A stretch of 64,000 nt of DNA from Strigops habroptila (taxonomy: Eukaryota; Chordata; Aves; Psittaciformes; Psittacidae), in assembly GCF_004027225.2 (NCBI RefSeq), contig NC_044282.2:53452593-53516592 (forward strand), in the 5' to 3' direction. The position numbers and the translations under genes are program-made. Shown here one piece after another: positions 49,228 to 61,683 of the stretch. The notes beneath the pieces are model-generated. The model had not been told where the DNA came from. It saw only the letters and a list, made by a program, of their open reading frames with translations, and ran no database searches. Positions within the stretch are counted from its first letter, which is position 1, and each line of letters opens with the position of its first letter.

Positions 49228-52200
49228 AAGATACATTTAAGAGTTTTAAAGAACCTTAAACACAGAAAAGAATTTCTGAGTCGATGACAATCCTCCTATG
49301 TAAGATGGCTTGGGGAGCACAAAATAGTCTAACCACTAATGATTTTACAAATGAAAATAGCATTTTACTGATCTATAATTTCTTGAAGATTTCAATAAAC
49401 ACAATCAGATGACAAAAATTACTGGTCTTCTAAAAGCTCTCTGTTACATTTCACATAATAAGCTTTGATTGAAACTATATGGCTATAAAGTGAAAGGTTG
49501 TAATGTGCTAAGAAATAGTGTGAAAGCAAAAAAAACCAGATTAGGAATTAGATGAGATTAGATGGTTTTCATCACAGCAAGGAATAAGGTCTAGGTTCAA
49601 CATAAATACAAAAGAAGTAATGATTATTACTAAAATCTCTAAATAATCATGGAACACACCTGTTGATCTGATAGTTTCTGGGGTGGGTTAAATCACCGCT
49701 GAAGATGACAGTGATACAGCCTTTAGACTTTAACTTGAATTAAGTGCCTAAAGTGAGGTGGAATGAATCCTGGCCTAAGGTTCTAGTCCAGCTTCACATT
49801 AAAATACAGGCAACATATTTCTTAATGCAAAGAATGGAATCAGAAACCAGAGACCCCTGACATGACTGTTGTTCACTGCACACATTTACTCAAAACTCCA
49901 ATGAAATCATATATTAAGTTTCATAAATAGTAATAGGATGATGATGCAGAATTCTGAAGCACCATTACAGCAATCATATAATGTGACCATAACTGAAGAA
50001 CTGTGTATGCTGACAGTCACACCCTCTGTGGGACACTGCAAAACTGAGAATGGTGAAAACAATCAAAGCAGTACAATTAAAGTTGCCATCATGTTCATGA
50101 TACTTCATGATACACTGTTTTCCCCTCTCTTACAGCACAATATATTGAAATACAAAACAATAAAAGGAAGTACTTTTTTAAGGTCATGTGCAATTAACTA
50201 TGAACCTTACTGCCACAGGAAACTGATAAGCATATGTATTTGCTGCGTTCATGTCTGAGCATGTTGCCCAGAGCTCCTCTAATTGTTGATACAGTTAATC
50301 CAGTTAATCTTAGGGCAAATATCTACAAAGGCCAGATAACTTATACTTCCAACAATCTCTCCATATAGGTACTGTTCTCTAGGTCCACTACCATTCTAGC
50401 TTGGTTTTCTCTGGATACATCCTGCACTCATCTTACTCTTGAATCTTACTGACACAGTATTTCAGCTCATGCTAGGAAGTGTTTATCTCTTCAATAGTAA
50501 AGCTGTAGCTCTCTCAGCCCATGTACCTATTCATATGTATGAAAATCACACGACATGTTAACCCACATCAGCTTGTGACCCACGATATTCCCAGGATTTT
50601 TTCATGCAGAACTATTGCTTAACCAGTGATTTACTATCCTGGTACTCAATTTATGTACGGAAGAATTTGGCTCTTTAAGGAATGACAGCATCCTCCTCTC
50701 CTTGCCCCCTGACCACTTCTCTTCGCTTGTGAAAGTCATTTTGTATCTGCAGCATATTCTAGTGTGGTACTATCTGTAAACTCAGTAAATACACACTGTA
50801 TTCCATCAGTCACATCCCTACCACAACTACTGAATAGTAAAGCAATGAAGATGACTGTTACAGAACCCTAGTAGCTACATCTTTCAAGTGTCAAAAATCC
50901 TCCTGAATCCCATTTTCTGAACAGCCATACATCTGTCTAGCAGTTGTTTCCACTATGTCACATTTCCCAACTTTGTTATAAGAATGTAGTGGGAGATGAT
51001 GTAAAAATCTCTGTTAAGGTCAAAATATCCTAAAGCTACTGCTTCCCTCTAACCCAAATTACACCGCAAGATGTCTGATGTCTGAAGAAAGCTAAATTGA
51101 AAGAGATACCATTATAGAGCAGGAACAGTAACGTTCTCTCTTGCTGCCGTGGAATGTCAAACTAGGCTTCTTCAGAAAAGCTATTTTTCTCCAAAGCTAA
51201 GTCACAAGTTCAGGGAGAAATCTCTCTGCTATTTCCTAATGCTATACTCTGCTAACCTTGGCATTTTTTGAATATTTCGTTTTTTCCTTTAAAAAAAAAC
51301 CTTGTTCTGTTTCCTTATTTCATGAATACTGGGATGCTTTTTCAAAGGAAATAACTCTGAAGAATTCACTTGCTCTCTGTGTGTAATTACAAAGCCATCT
51401 CAAAAGGCTCCCAGGGACTGCTACTATGAACATGTCAGCAGCTCTGAAAATCAGGCTGTGAACTGGGCACAACCAGAAGCCAAGATGTACAAAATGAACA
51501 GCCTCTGAAATATTTTACCAGGCTATGCAGAGGAAGGTTGTCTCGTGATACCACCATGTCAGTGCACATTCGTGCTACCTAGCGTTACAGTCTCTGGAAA
51601 GACTTCCAAACTGTCCTAATGCTTGCTTTAGTGGAAAATGTCTAAAGATTCCCAGAATCATTACCAAGAGTCCTGGAAAAATATTCATAGGTTTTGATTG
51701 TCATGATTTCAAGTACAATATAAAATACAACCTACAGCCCATGTGCTGAACTTCCTGAGTGATGAAGCTGTTCCACCAAAATCTACAGAATTAGTCACTG
51801 CAGTACATCCAGGAGTCTGCAGGACCCTGGCTCAAAGTGTAAAACATATGGAATTCCCACAATGGGCTGGGTGGAAGTTGTGACCTTCGTATCCATACTG
51901 AAGTTTGGACATGAAGTTTGGGTGAACATGCAGATTCAATCTGTTCGTCATCCACCAAACATTCACCATTCACTATATTGCACTACACATTGAAAAGAGA
52001 AATACCTGGGGTTCACGAAAGACAAAATCAGATTGAAATTAGCATTCTGAAAAATCATTACATGTGAAAGGTAAGACTGAATGTGGGATGAGAGGTCAGG
52101 AGGCCTGGAATTTTTCTGAACTATCACTGAAGTCCTCTGAGACCCTGTGCAAATTACAAAATCTTTATGTCTCAGTTTCCTCATTTTAAAAACATGCTTC

Positions 52201-55200
52201 AGGCGGCTATGACAATGAAGTGCTTTTTGTAGACTGTCTTTCAAATACTTGAAGTGAAAAGCATTGTGTAAACATAATAACTATTAATTAGTCCTTGAAA
52301 AATATTTTTAACAATAATGAAATTTACAGAGCCAAATCAATCATGTCCCTTTAGAATTGCCCACTACTGCCTTGAATGTTGCATTTTACAGTGAGCCAGT
52401 AACAAAACCTTCAAACCTGATGAAGAATACATCAAACAGAGCTAAAGGCTAAGCCTGTAAGTACCCAAGTCAGGATGTGTCACTGTGACAAAATTTTACT
52501 TACTGAACTTCAACTCTTTCTCTGAATTGGTTTAGAGAAGCCAACACAAAAGGCTTGGAGGACAAAATACTACACACACATACACTTCTGCATATGATCT
52601 GCTCCCTCTTTGCTTTTGACACAAATGCTTAAACTGATAATCTTAAATATTTGAAGGCGCAGAAGCGTCCTGTAGTTTGAAATAGGTATGTCTTCCATCA
52701 ACCTCTAACTGATAGTTGCTTCAACTGAAGTAAGCTGATCTTGTCATAAAATGAAGGCGTATGCAGTGTTTGCATGAGCTTTATGAAAAGTTGTGCAGTT
52801 GATGTAGTTTTCTACTGAAAGCAAGCCAGTTCTACCTGCTTGCTGAAGGAAGAACTTAACCCGTGACAAATCATGAAAACATCAATCATCTGAAGAATCC
52901 TACCACAGCACAGCTATGATGAGATACATAAACAAGATGAACACTGCATACGCCAGCTCCTTTGGTAACTTGGATATTCAGACCCTGAAATGAGAAGGAA
53001 ATTCTCAAGGACAGGTATGTGAGTGCTTCAGAACTCTAGTCAGAGACCCACACAATGACTTGAGAGCATGGATGTTTTGGAATATCAAGGCTAGTGTAGA
53101 ATTCTAAATCCTGGCTCACAGAGATTTCACTCAAGAAGCCATCTCTATCCGCTAAGGACACATAAGTTGCAGTCTTCTCCTGAAAAGACTTTGGAAGAAA
53201 GGAACAAAGTTTACTATTTTCTCAGCCTTTGCCTGTATGGCAAAAGTCCAGTACCTCTCCACTCTCAATTCCCATCTTTGAAGTGGCGTCCTACATATTT
53301 GGTGTGGAATAAGGCTAGGATTTCTAGGAAAGGAATGTATAGAAGCTCTTTAGCTTTTCCTGCCAATGTATTTTGCTTATCCAATTTATCTGGTTTAACA
53401 GTCTAAAGCCAATCTCGGCAGGTTACTTCTTAATTTTCGTGGTCTAATTCCATTCCTTCAAATTTGTACTTATGCATATGCTGGATTGATACATTATGAG
53501 TCGGCCTGGGTCAGTGACATAATCCAAAGCACAGAAAGGGAAGCATGTAACATGAATCCTTGCAGTATCACGGCTTTTGTAAATATTCCTTCATGTGGGT
53601 TTTTCACACATCAATTAGGGAAGGAAAAACATTTCTCAAAAAATAAAACAAAGAAAATGTGGTTGCAAATCTACAGAAACTGGACAACGTACCTGGCAGC
53701 AGCTGTAGAACTGAAAAGCATTTTTATTACATTCTATTCCACCTCAAGTTGCTGATACCCCCTGGAACTCATAACCAAGTCACCGGACTTTAATAATGAA
53801 AATATCTGCTGTTAATTATATAATTATCATGAACAATAAGATCTTAGAGCTTAAAGGCTAAATCAAAGTTTTAACAGACAAATACTGTGTTTATCGTGCT
53901 TTCAACACACAAACGCATTCTTAAAATATCCCAACTTTTTACATGCAGATCTTTTATGTACACAGATTACCTTGAAAATGGAAGCCCTTCATTTATTCCC
54001 AGCTCAGGTTTATGAAATTAACTGCCAACTTAGTTTCTCCCCATGATCGTGCCAATGACCTTTTTCCTGCCCTGATAGGATCATTCCCACCCCATGGATT
54101 AAAGGTGATTAAGGATCAGTGTCAGTTTAGTCTCATACATTTGCTAAGCAGAGACGACAAACTGTGCCAAAATGTGTTTGATTTATTTGTGGGGGTTTTG
54201 TGATAGAGGAACCCCGATTGGGCTCAAATCAAGGATCCAGAGAAGAAAAGAGTGCTTTACATCATTCGTAGCTCTTTAACCCAAAGTGTCACAGTGAGGA
54301 CTTAATATCCTTCAGCTAAATTATTAGTTTTCACAAACAATAATGACTGAAATCAATCAAGCTTTTCAGTGCTTAGGGTTATTTAACCACCAATTCAATT
54401 AGCCAGTTGTTAGATGAATACCTATATCTATTGAGCTGAACTTCAAACACATTGATATATCCACAATGCAGTCAAGCAAATAACATATGAAATTGAGTAT
54501 TTCCCAATTTTGAAGAAACAGATGTCTAGCAGCATTGTTATTGCTGTCTAAACATTTTAGAGCTATATCCTAAACCAGTGTGTGTCAGGTGACTCTACTG
54601 ATCTATGCTGGAACTTGGAAAACTGTGCTAATTTCAGGGAAGAAACAATTCTAACTTAGGACAGATAAACTTTCTTTCTAGACTTGATTCTTGAAGCAAT
54701 ACAGAGATCTTCTGTACTTAGTCTGACATACGTGTTTTTCATCAAGTCTTTAAACTTCTTGCTTGATTATTGAATATCCAAAGACCATTTACTTGCATAT
54801 TTGCAAGAAAAAGATTAGATTAGGGCCAGATTAATCGTAAACTCACACTAGAAACTGAGGGGTCACATTATGTTGTCTGTTTAAATTTAAGATGAGTTGT
54901 AACTATGTCTGTAAGGAAAAAAGTCTTAAAAAACCCCTACTTACTCAGGGTACACATATCTAAAATAGAAAAGAGGGTTAAGTATTTCTGACTTAACCCT
55001 GACAAACTTTGAGAGATATACATGCCCTTGATTAATTTAAGAAGCAACTCTGTATCATGGTGTCATGACTAGATCTCGTTCGGGGTGGTTTTGCTCGGTA
55101 TCTTAATTATGTAAAAACAATATTGCATCCTTCGCTGAGCTAAGGAGATGAATTTATTGTGTCAGGAAGAATAGACAGAAAGAGATGCCATACTAATGAA

Positions 55201-57719
55201 ACAACAGAGACAATAACAAATTAAAAAAAAAAACACAACACCTTTTCAACTTCATTACCTAATAAATTTCAGGAAATAATCAGAATAGTTCCTTTTCCAA
55301 CAAAAATGAGTGGTTGTGATGATAGCCCCAATCTAGACACTTCAACGGATTCACACACGCATTCTTTAATAGCTTGTTCATCAGAGTAAAATTAAACATA
55401 CGACTACAAAGGGTTACCCAAGCTCTCTTCATTTCCCTACTGCTGTTGGCTTCAGATTATGTTGACTCTATCAACAAGATTGTGGATGTAGGTGTAAATT
55501 TATTAAGTCCCACACACCAAAATATTGTTCTATTTTGTAAGTTAGTAGGAGCTATACTCTGGAATGGGTACAGGGAGAAACATGAAGCCAAATTTTCACT
55601 TTAAGGTCTGGACAGCACAATTTCAACAGCATTACCCTTGGAAGAAGATACTATACAGTTTTCCAGACTGGACAAATTCACAGGAAAAGGAGACCGCAGC
55701 CCAACCTTCCCAAATGCACATCTGGTGCCACTACTCTTATCATACTTTGACCAACTGACCCCCTACACAGATGAATACAGAGAGTGGAGAGACTTCTTAT
55801 GCCCTCTTACAAGGCCATCATGTATGAAGGTGTTGCCTTTTTTTTTTCCCCAAGAAATGAATAAGCTTTTTTAGCCAGGACCAGACGAGTTTGTAAGAGA
55901 CCAGTGGTGACCTCTTGACTGTGGTGCAGGCTGTGGGTATTCTCTCTCTGCTGCTACAGGGTATTCTCAGACCCGGCAGCATGGCAAGGTTTTATCACCC
56001 CTCCTGGCTTCCCTCACCCATCCTCTACTTATTGCTCTCTTGATTCTGTTCCTCACCTACACAGAACCTATGCTTTAGATACTTTTTAAAAATTCATATG
56101 CATTCTATTAGCTTTTTTTTCCAGGTTGAACGTCATTTAGTTAATTCATGTATTTTTCAGTCAAATAACACTTTCCAGCTGGTCTCTGTCCTCCCTTGTG
56201 TTTGAGGCATTTAATAAAAGATAGCTTATTATGATTAAAAAACATGAATTTGAAGTGCAACCAGGCCCAGAAGAGATCTCTCTAGTTCTTAGAAAATTTT
56301 TCAACTCATTTGTAATACAAAGGAATATTAAGAGGTAGAGATAATCAGAACCTTTAAGAGGAAAATGACATATGATACAGCACATAGGATACAGCCCGTT
56401 AGTAAGAACCTCTCAGGGCCAAGCAATTATAAAGTGACACCAAAGACACTGGAAGTTAACAAATATTTAGAACTCTCTTAACAAACTACAACCAATATTT
56501 AGAGCTATGTACTACTACAAAAGCCTCAGGTCTTTAAGCCTCTAAGAATGATGTCTTTACTAACTGGCGGACTTTCCTATTGCAGAATTTTTGCCCCTTT
56601 CTCAGAAGCATTTTGTTCTGACTGTTGCTGGAAATGAGACACTAAACAGGATGGACTTTGGATCTCATTTCCGGGTATTAGTTCCTGTGTAACTCTATGA
56701 AGGTAGTATAATAATGCTTAAAATCATCCAATTCTGAAATAATTTTTCAGCAGTATTTGTCACCATCTCTAAGAAAATATCCTGCTAGGTTAGTACTTTA
56801 CTATCAGGGTCACAAGTACTGAACATCAATTCTACTAGATTCAAGTAAAAAAATGAAGAATGGCTACAACTTGCTTATTTAGTCTACATTTCTCACAGAA
56901 AACTGAACAAAGGTCCTTATTAATTTGCTTCCCTGACATTAAAGACTGACAGGTTTACTCTTAAACCCAGGGCACAATATAGTTCCTTCAGGTGTGGCTT
57001 GATGGTATGAAAAATGATGACTGACTGTCTGACTTGAATTTTATCATCATCAAGTACTTATTTGTTATAGAATAATCTGCTCTGTTGTTCCACCACCATC
57101 ACTCTGTAAAGAACATATTTCCACACTGGCTTGCTTTTGATAGCCTTTCCTCTTTTCACTTATTGATACCTTTAAAAAATGCTTTTCCTAGTCTGTCTTA
57201 GCCCCCTTCAAATATTAAATGCACCGTCTTTTGCTCTGACATACCAATTTTTCAGCTTCTGCTTTGACAATTGTGAAGTCAAATTTCCACAGTCTGTTTT
57301 CTCACAACTGCTTTCCAACAATCAAACTGTTGCTGCTTTTGTAGGTATAAATATGGTCTATATCTGTAACACTGTACTAAATGGAGACAGGAACTATTTT
57401 GTAGCCCTGAGGCCAACTGGAATAGAATGGCCTGTTTTCACATAATTGCATTTTTCCTCGATCCAAACTGCTTATTGGGAAGAGTGCATGGCACTGCTAA
57501 CTCCTGAACCGTGCCTGAGTACTAGGAGGATGCTAGCTAGAGAAGGCTAAAACCATACCAGAAAATTAATTAATCAAACAGTATGGATGATCATACTCCA
57601 GTGCCACCAAGAGTCCTATACTCGTTTAGCTGACTTCTAGGTGTAACCTACCTATGTTTGGCGGGTCCTACTATAACGTTATAGTATCCTGCATTCAACC
57701 TGCAGAATGCAGATTCATT

Positions 57720-57782
57720 CGTGTCCCTGCCAAGGGCAGGGGGGTTGGAACTAGATCATCTAACCCAGACCATTCTATGATT
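57720..57782 (+). mobile_element. CR1 LINE 3' end fragment
   Basis: Reads cgtgtccctgccaagggcag, ggttggaactagatcatct, then a diverged end ccattctatgat. About 63 bp in sense orientation. Diverged ggctggaagggatctccact sequence near 57990 may be another, older CR1 piece. Confidence 0.85.
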
Positions 57783-58195
57783 TGGACATTCATTCAGACA
57801 TTTTCTGAATTTTCAGACTGACTTTTAACTAATGCCTAACATTTTTTGGTCGTATTTTGTTTCCCGAAAACATTCTGTGTTGCATCTGTTCCTCTCTTTT
57901 GCTTGGTTCTTACTATGATAAATTGTCCCTCATTGGAGCTCTGAAGTTCTGGATGACACTCTTGCATCTTTAATTAATGTGCATGAAATTGCAGGGCTGG
58001 AAGGGATCTCCACTGGTCTTTTTGTTTTAAGAAGAATTAATGATATTATGTCATTTTCAGCAGGTATCTATCCATCCTGTCCTTAGGAAGCACAGATGAT
58101 GAAAGTTTCATCATCTTCCTTAGAAATCCAGTCTAGAATTCCATTCTTATCATTAATTAAAATCTAATCTTAAACACCTTTGTTGCAGTGTTAGT

Positions 58196-58224
58196 TACAT
58201 TATTACATTACATTACATTATTAC
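58196..58224. repeat. (TACAT/TATTACAT)n short repeat
   Basis: Five or so ATTAC/TACAT units in a row (tacattattacattacatta...). A simple repeat in the LDAH intron. Confidence 0.85.
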
Positions 58225-58499
58225 CTCGTCCACCATGGACATATGGATTAAATTATTCTCCTTTACTTGAAAACTCTTACCATGTCTTTCAGTTGTCCCT
58301 TGTTTAGTCTAAACAAATCTAATGTATTTATTTTTCCTTGAAGGTCATATTTTCTTGATATCTGTCACAGGATTCACCTAATTAAATGCAGATAGCTAAA
58401 GCTTAATTTTTCTTCCTTCATAGTCAGTGGAAAGAACAAAATTCATCTCATCCTAAAGTAGTCACACAGATAGATAAGTGTTACCTATACATTGACCAG

Positions 58500-59067
58500 C
58501 AGGTCAAGGGAGGGGATTCTGCCCCTCTACTTGGCTCTTGTGAGAAACCCCCCCTCTCCCCGGAGTACAGCTCTGGGGCCTCCAACATAAGAAGGATGTG
58601 GACCTCCTGGAGCAAGCTGAGGAGGCCACAAAGATGCTCTGAAGGTTGGAGCACCTCTCCTATGAAGACAGGCTGAGAGAGTTGGGCTTGTTCAGCCTGG
58701 AGAAGAGAAGGCTCCAGGGAAACCTTATAACAGCCTTCCAATACCTAAAGGGGCCTGCAAGAAATCTGGAGAGCGACTTTTGACAAGGGCCTCTAGGGAC
58801 AGGACAAGGGGGAATGGCTTTAACCTGACAGAGGGGAGATTGAGATGAGATCTTAGGCAGAAGTTCTTCCCTGTGAGGGTGGTGAGGCGCTGGCACAGGT
58901 TGCCCAGAAAAGCTGTAGCTGCCCCCATCCCTGGCAGTGTTCAAGGCCAGGCTGAACGGGTTTTTGAGCAATCTGGTCCAGCGGAAGGTGTCCCTTCCCG
59001 AGGCAGGGGGGATGGAACTAGAAAATCTCTAAGGTCCCTTTGCACCCAAACCACTCTATGATTCTAT
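58500..59067 (+). mobile_element. CR1 LINE, ORF2 C-terminus plus 3' end
   Basis: Starts caggtcaagggaggggattc and encodes a broken ORF2 tail (the [19 protein letters not shown]-type stretch at 58660-58720 and MRVVRRWHRLPRKAV at 58873-58917, in different frames). It ends aaccactctatgattctat. It is the same truncated type as 27374-27936, with frameshifts and stops. The antisense frames here are by-products. Confidence 0.95.
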
Positions 59068-59471
59068 TTCTCCACTGACTAGGACAGGATTTTAAGGGGA
59101 TTAGTGAATGAACAGAGCTCTATGTTGTAGGCATGTTAAATCCTAGCACAAATGTTACCTTTTGCGAATACATTCAGCCAATCTGCCTCTTGCCTTCAAA
59201 TTCTCTGTATCTCTGCCATATATTCTCTGCCAATTGCTTTCTCTGCTTGATGTATATATAAATAAGGCAAAACATTATGAGAACTAGCTCAACAATCTGT
59301 ATGTTGCTGGATTCCTTCCTCTACAGACATCAAGCACACTACATACTGCACTTTGGATGGCTCAGAATTTTCTCAGGAAAAGTCTCTTGAATCTATCTGT
59401 CATGGTTTGGTGGACATAATATTCAGCAGGTCTCCCTGTCTTTAATATCTGGATGTAAAGACAAGTCCGAC

Positions 59472-59629
59472 CATAGAATCATGGAATCACAGAATACTGA
59501 GGGTTGGAAAGGACCTTAAGATCATCTAGTTCCAATCCCCCTGCCATGGGCAGGGATACCTCGCACTAAACCATGTCACCCAGGACTCCAACCAACCTGG
59601 CCTTGAACACTGCCAGGGATGGAGCATCA
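59472..59629 (-). mobile_element. CR1 LINE 3' end fragment
   Basis: The + strand reads catagaatcatggaatcaca, ggttggaaaggaccttaaga, ccatgggcagggatacc, cactaaaccatgtcaccc and ccttgaacactgccaggga: CR1 in reverse orientation, about 158 bp. Confidence 0.93.
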
Positions 59630-61500
59630 TCCTCCTTTCTCCCAAGCAAGTTATGCCCCTTCATATTGATATTCTAGTTCTGCCAGCTCTCTCACCTATG
59701 TCTGTTAAGCCAATTAACTAATAATTTTGATGATTTTTAAAGGCTTGTAACACTACCTTGTTTTCAATACTTCTGGAATTTACATTACCTGCACATCGCT
59801 TAGCTCATCTATTATCTTCCTGCCAGTATTCCTTTGCTCTCTTATGAATTACTTTGTCTACCATAATTTTAGATCCTTCATGAGCGCACTTTTGCTCATC
59901 ATGATATAGAAGATTTTTTTATATTTCCCATTAAACTCATCATCAAGCCTTCTTTACTGAATATTTCAGTGTTAATTGCCTTTTCATGGTTAAGGAAGCC
60001 AAAGCTCCCATGACACTGGTCTGACTGAAAGTGCTTCACCCGTTCATACTTGCATACATTGTTTTGAGGAAGTACAGTGATTTTAATAACCTTGTCTTAT
60101 GCACTGTGAAAAACAAGCAACCTCATTACACTATCATTAGTCTCTCACTCTCTGTAGTTTGTTTCCATACATCTTTCCTTCCCATGTTGACACTTCCCAG
60201 GACAGTTCTGATGCTCTGCTTTACAAAACCATCATTTACTGTCAATTTTTTCACAGAACGCATCTGCTATTTCACTATTTGAGATTTAATTGCTATTATT
60301 GCTATTACTTTAGACTCTTGTTTGTGTTGGCTAAGGACAACATTAGAGACTAGGGACACATTCTGCCAGGTACTAGCAGTGCTGCACACAGAAAAGCATG
60401 AAATAATGGTTTTTTCTGTCACACAAGGGGCTCCCAAAGAACTTCCACAAATTCTTAGTCTCCTTTTTCCAGAAGGCTTCACTGATGCCTCCCTTAGTAA
60501 ATCTGCCTCACAGCAGATAATGTCACAATAATCTGGTATTACAAAATGCTTGAGAAATACTTTAAAATATGCAAAACATTGGCAAGTTTCAATTCCCATT
60601 CCTGGACTCTGTAAAGGTAAACTGGACAATATACAAGTAAATCGGTAATTCACTGGTAAGCATAGCAAAGGGAAGAGTCCTAACTGTCTGCCTGATCAGA
60701 TCTTTTTTGTAACTAAGAGTTTGTTTTACTGTGTGGGAGTGCTAAAGGTCCCAGTCAAGAGCTGGCTTCAGTGTGTCAGAGGCAATTCAGACTATCAGGA
60801 AAAGCACAATTTCTGCTCCACAGATTTTACAGTCTATTTCTAAATCCATGGCTGTTCAACACTGACTTGCGGATATGCATGCAGGGTTTTGTTCATCCTT
60901 CTGAGGGACTACAAGCAGAGGGAATGAGAAGAAAATAATCTGATTTCAATGGGACAATTACTGCTGAAGACTGATATTTTCATATGCAACAGAGCTCATC
61001 TGTACTTTGACATGTTGTAATATGACTCTTTCAAAAGTCCTCTAAACAATAAAGCAAAATTGCTTAAATTGCAAAGTGATGAATCAATTCTAGGTTAGAT
61101 TCCCATGCTAAATTGAAATGCCCTGCAAAAAGTAGATTGAACTTTTGAAAGTAAGTTTTCCTCAGCGAATATATTACTATCTGGTCACATTTTTTTCTTG
61201 GTAAGTTACTTGTCTTATTGTAAGGTTCTTCACAGGAGTGTATCACTAGTTTCCTTTCCAGTTGATCCTTTGCTCTTGAGGATGCAATCTTCTCTGTCAT
61301 TCCTCAGAAAGAGTCAGAAAACAGTGGTAAGAACTAATAACACCAAACAGCAGTGTAATTTCCTATGGGGAAAACATATTTTCTACCAGTAATTATTGCC
61401 AACAGCAATCTTGGAAATATCGCATAACTTATTGTTTAAAACATCAAACAGAAGGAACTGCTTAGTATCAAGGAAGACTAACGCAGGAACATGTGCTTCC

Positions 61501-61519
61501 ACACACGCACACACACATT
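61501..61519. repeat. (CA)n microsatellite
   Basis: Short acacacgcacacacaca run, imperfect at one position. Confidence 0.8.
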
Positions 61520-61657
61520 AGATAAAATGTTGATGTTTAGAGGTTTACAAGACATAAACATTGACTTTGGGTTCTGCTTAAGTTTACACTTGAATTTAGA
61601 ATGACAACATACCAGTTAGTATAGAACCATGATCGACATAAATAAGCAGAAATAGCT

Positions 61658-61683
61658 TTGTTATGACGGATTGTTATGACGGA
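61658..61683. repeat. Perfect 13-bp tandem duplication
   Basis: ttgttatgacgga occurs twice head to tail without change, similar in kind to the duplication at 39577-39606. Confidence 0.95.

Noticed and set aside
51340-51440. Possible upstream LDAH exon (SPWEPF-like reading on the - strand)
   Set aside because: The upstream codon is a stop, the donor phase does not fit the CC-starting exon at 45828, and similarity is limited to a few residues.
52495-52580. Possible - strand exon with a GTAAGT donor
   Set aside because: A short open stretch ends at a good donor, but the peptide (ASLNQFRERVEV) does not match LDAH, and no acceptor or partner exon was identified.
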